IMG/VR virus record: IMGVR_UViG_3300027901_000002
Location: 1 to 64,000 of that record
Direction: 5' to 3' (one strand)
Origin: a virus
DNA length: 64,000 nucleotides
Position 1 is the stretch's first letter. Each line of letters starts with the position of its first letter. Positions 63,153 to 64,000 of this stretch are shown here, one piece after another. The notes under the pieces are model-generated. The model was not told the origin of the DNA, searched no databases, and was given only the letters and a program-made list of their open reading frames with translations. The position numbers and the translations under genes are program-made.

Positions 63153-64000
63153 TTGGATTTAAACGCGCTAAAATTAAATACAATCTTCAAGTTGAGGCTT
63201 CTTAAATTGGACGAAAAAGAGTTAGACAAACTCTGCAACCAAGTAATGAGAGGCAACACGAAAACTGTCAAAAAGATTATCTACAAATACATTAGAACTA
63301 ACACAGAACGAAAGTCTCAAGACTACTTTTATCAATTTAGGCTCAAAAAAAACAGGCGTTTTCTCAACAAACTATCAATCGAAAACATTCAACGAATGAT
63401 TAGTATGGAGTTAGATCGTTCTCTCAAGCACGATTTTAGAAACAACAAATCTAATTTGAAGTTTCAGAAAGTCGTATCAAACGCTATTGAAACTATTAAC
63501 AATTGTCCAGACGATAGAGTTGTTAATTGCGTCGATTGGATTAAATCTCGTTATCAAATAGTACAAACAGACGAAATTGGTTTGACAAAAATCGAATATT
63601 CTTACTCGGATCACGCCGCATTGTTTAGAAAGAAGTTAATAAACAAAAAGTTGGAATTCTCTGAAGTAGCAAGAGATGTGTTTGAATTAGTCGATCATCT
63701 CGATTACATTCAAAATTTAAAGGCTATGATTAATGAGTCCGAATCTAGTACGCCTCCTATCCCTCCTAACGGCACGGTTGATATGTACGAATATACTGAC
63801 TATTTACAACAAACTCAAATTAAAGTAGAAGATTTAAAGCGACAATTAAATAAATACACAATTATTGTCGAACGATTCTTAAAGGAGAGTAGCGTACCAG
63901 AGCGTATCAAAGAAGAAGTTAAGAAAAATAAGTATCAAATTAAAAGTAAGAAAAGTAAATTGTTCGTTTTAGAATTACGCAAACAATTTGAACGATTTAT
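63153..64000 (+). CDS. Hypothetical protein, only rightward gene (3' end outside window)
   Basis: Starts at TTG 63153 behind GAGGAG and stays open to the window end, over 280 codons. Lys/Arg-rich and helical: MDLNALKLNTIFKLRLLKLD, then LDRSLKHDFRNNKSNLKFQK, a Ser/Pro-rich linker (SESSTPPIPPNG) and a coiled-coil region (LKRQLNKYTIIVERFLKE). It uses more CGA, CGT and CTC codons than the leftward genes by eye. No family recognised; may be an early regulator or host-takeover protein. Confidence 0.75.
   Translation, partial: MDLNALKLNTIFKLRLLKLDEKELDKLCNQVMRGNTKTVKKIIYKYIRTNTERKSQDYFYQFRLKKNRRFLNKLSIENIQRMISMELDRSLKHDFRNNKSNLKFQKVVSNAIETINNCPDDRVVNCVDWIKSRYQIVQTDEIGLTKIEYSYSDHAALFRKKLINKKLEFSEVARDVFELVDHLDYIQNLKAMINESESSTPPIPPNGTVDMYEYTDYLQQTQIKVEDLKRQLNKYTIIVERFLKESSVPERIKEEVKKNKYQIKSKKSKLFVLELRKQFERF

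Noticed and set aside
1-64000. Borg-type element of a methanotrophic archaeon
   Set aside because: One-sided gene orientation fits, but there are no tandem direct-repeat arrays, no large metabolic or cytochrome genes, and tail-fibre and phage-type genes point to a virus.

Overview
The window looks like part of the genome of a tailed virus (or a virus-derived element) of an archaeon. The archaeal side rests on a TFB transcription factor, a PCNA-like clamp, small and large clamp-loader (RFC) subunits, an archaeo-eukaryotic primase, a family-B DNA polymerase in two pieces, an XPF-type nuclease and AT-rich TATA promoters. The viral side rests on dense packing of mostly tiny genes, phage-type Dam methylases, a phage-type dNMP kinase, a DUF932 protein, an HNH nuclease, and three large repetitive tail- or fibre-like proteins. 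Good Shine-Dalgarno sites occur (for example AGGAGGT before the gene at 62414-62854). Every gene lies on the minus strand except one that starts at 63153 and runs off the right end.

Layout, left to right; transcription runs right to left. 1-2 kb: glycosyltransferases. 2-9 kb: FeS-type helicase, XPF-like nuclease, APS kinase, primase, Cas4-like nuclease. 9-12 kb: sulfotransferase, two methyltransferases and a GT2 glycosyltransferase, which look like a surface-glycan module. 12-15.6 kb: HNH nuclease, deoxyribosyltransferase-like protein, two Dam methylases, SLOG protein. 15.8-27.6 kb: split PolB, clamp, RecA-like ATPase, possible ssDNA-binding protein, small clamp-loader subunit, dNMP kinase. 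27.7-36.8 kb: tail or fibre proteins. 37-45 kb: large clamp-loader subunit behind a highly structured RNA leader, a cluster of structured non-coding insertions, an NMN adenylyltransferase-like enzyme, TFB and RNase H. 46-56.9 kb: about 45 tiny genes, many for zinc-ribbon or single-span membrane proteins, plus a truncated TIR-like protein. 57-60 kb: a CobT/CobS-like VWA and MoxR pair. 60.5-62.9 kb: an archaeal-type unknown and small genes. 62.9-63.15 kb: the only divergent intergenic region.

Gene ends commonly overlap the next start as ATGA or TAATG, so most of the window probably forms long polycistronic units. I used this pattern to choose starts and to recover about 40 genes shorter than about 60 codons.

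Three things stand out. (1) Four GC-richer non-coding segments at 39.4-39.6 and 40.2-40.6 kb share a closing structure: a 4-bp helix, a 3-nt AAA bulge, then a second helix. Its base pairs covary, and it resembles the archaeal bulge-helix-bulge splice motif. Removing one segment restores an ATGA gene junction, so they look like small mRNA introns or mobile RNA elements. (2) Five otherwise unrelated proteins, including PolB and the large clamp-loader subunit, end in the same tail, [FI]-x-x-D-M-[IV]-L. (3) A 128-nt four-way-junction RNA with a perfect 7-bp loop-loop kiss sits just before the large clamp-loader gene. No homology search or folding software was used; all family names come from motif recognition.
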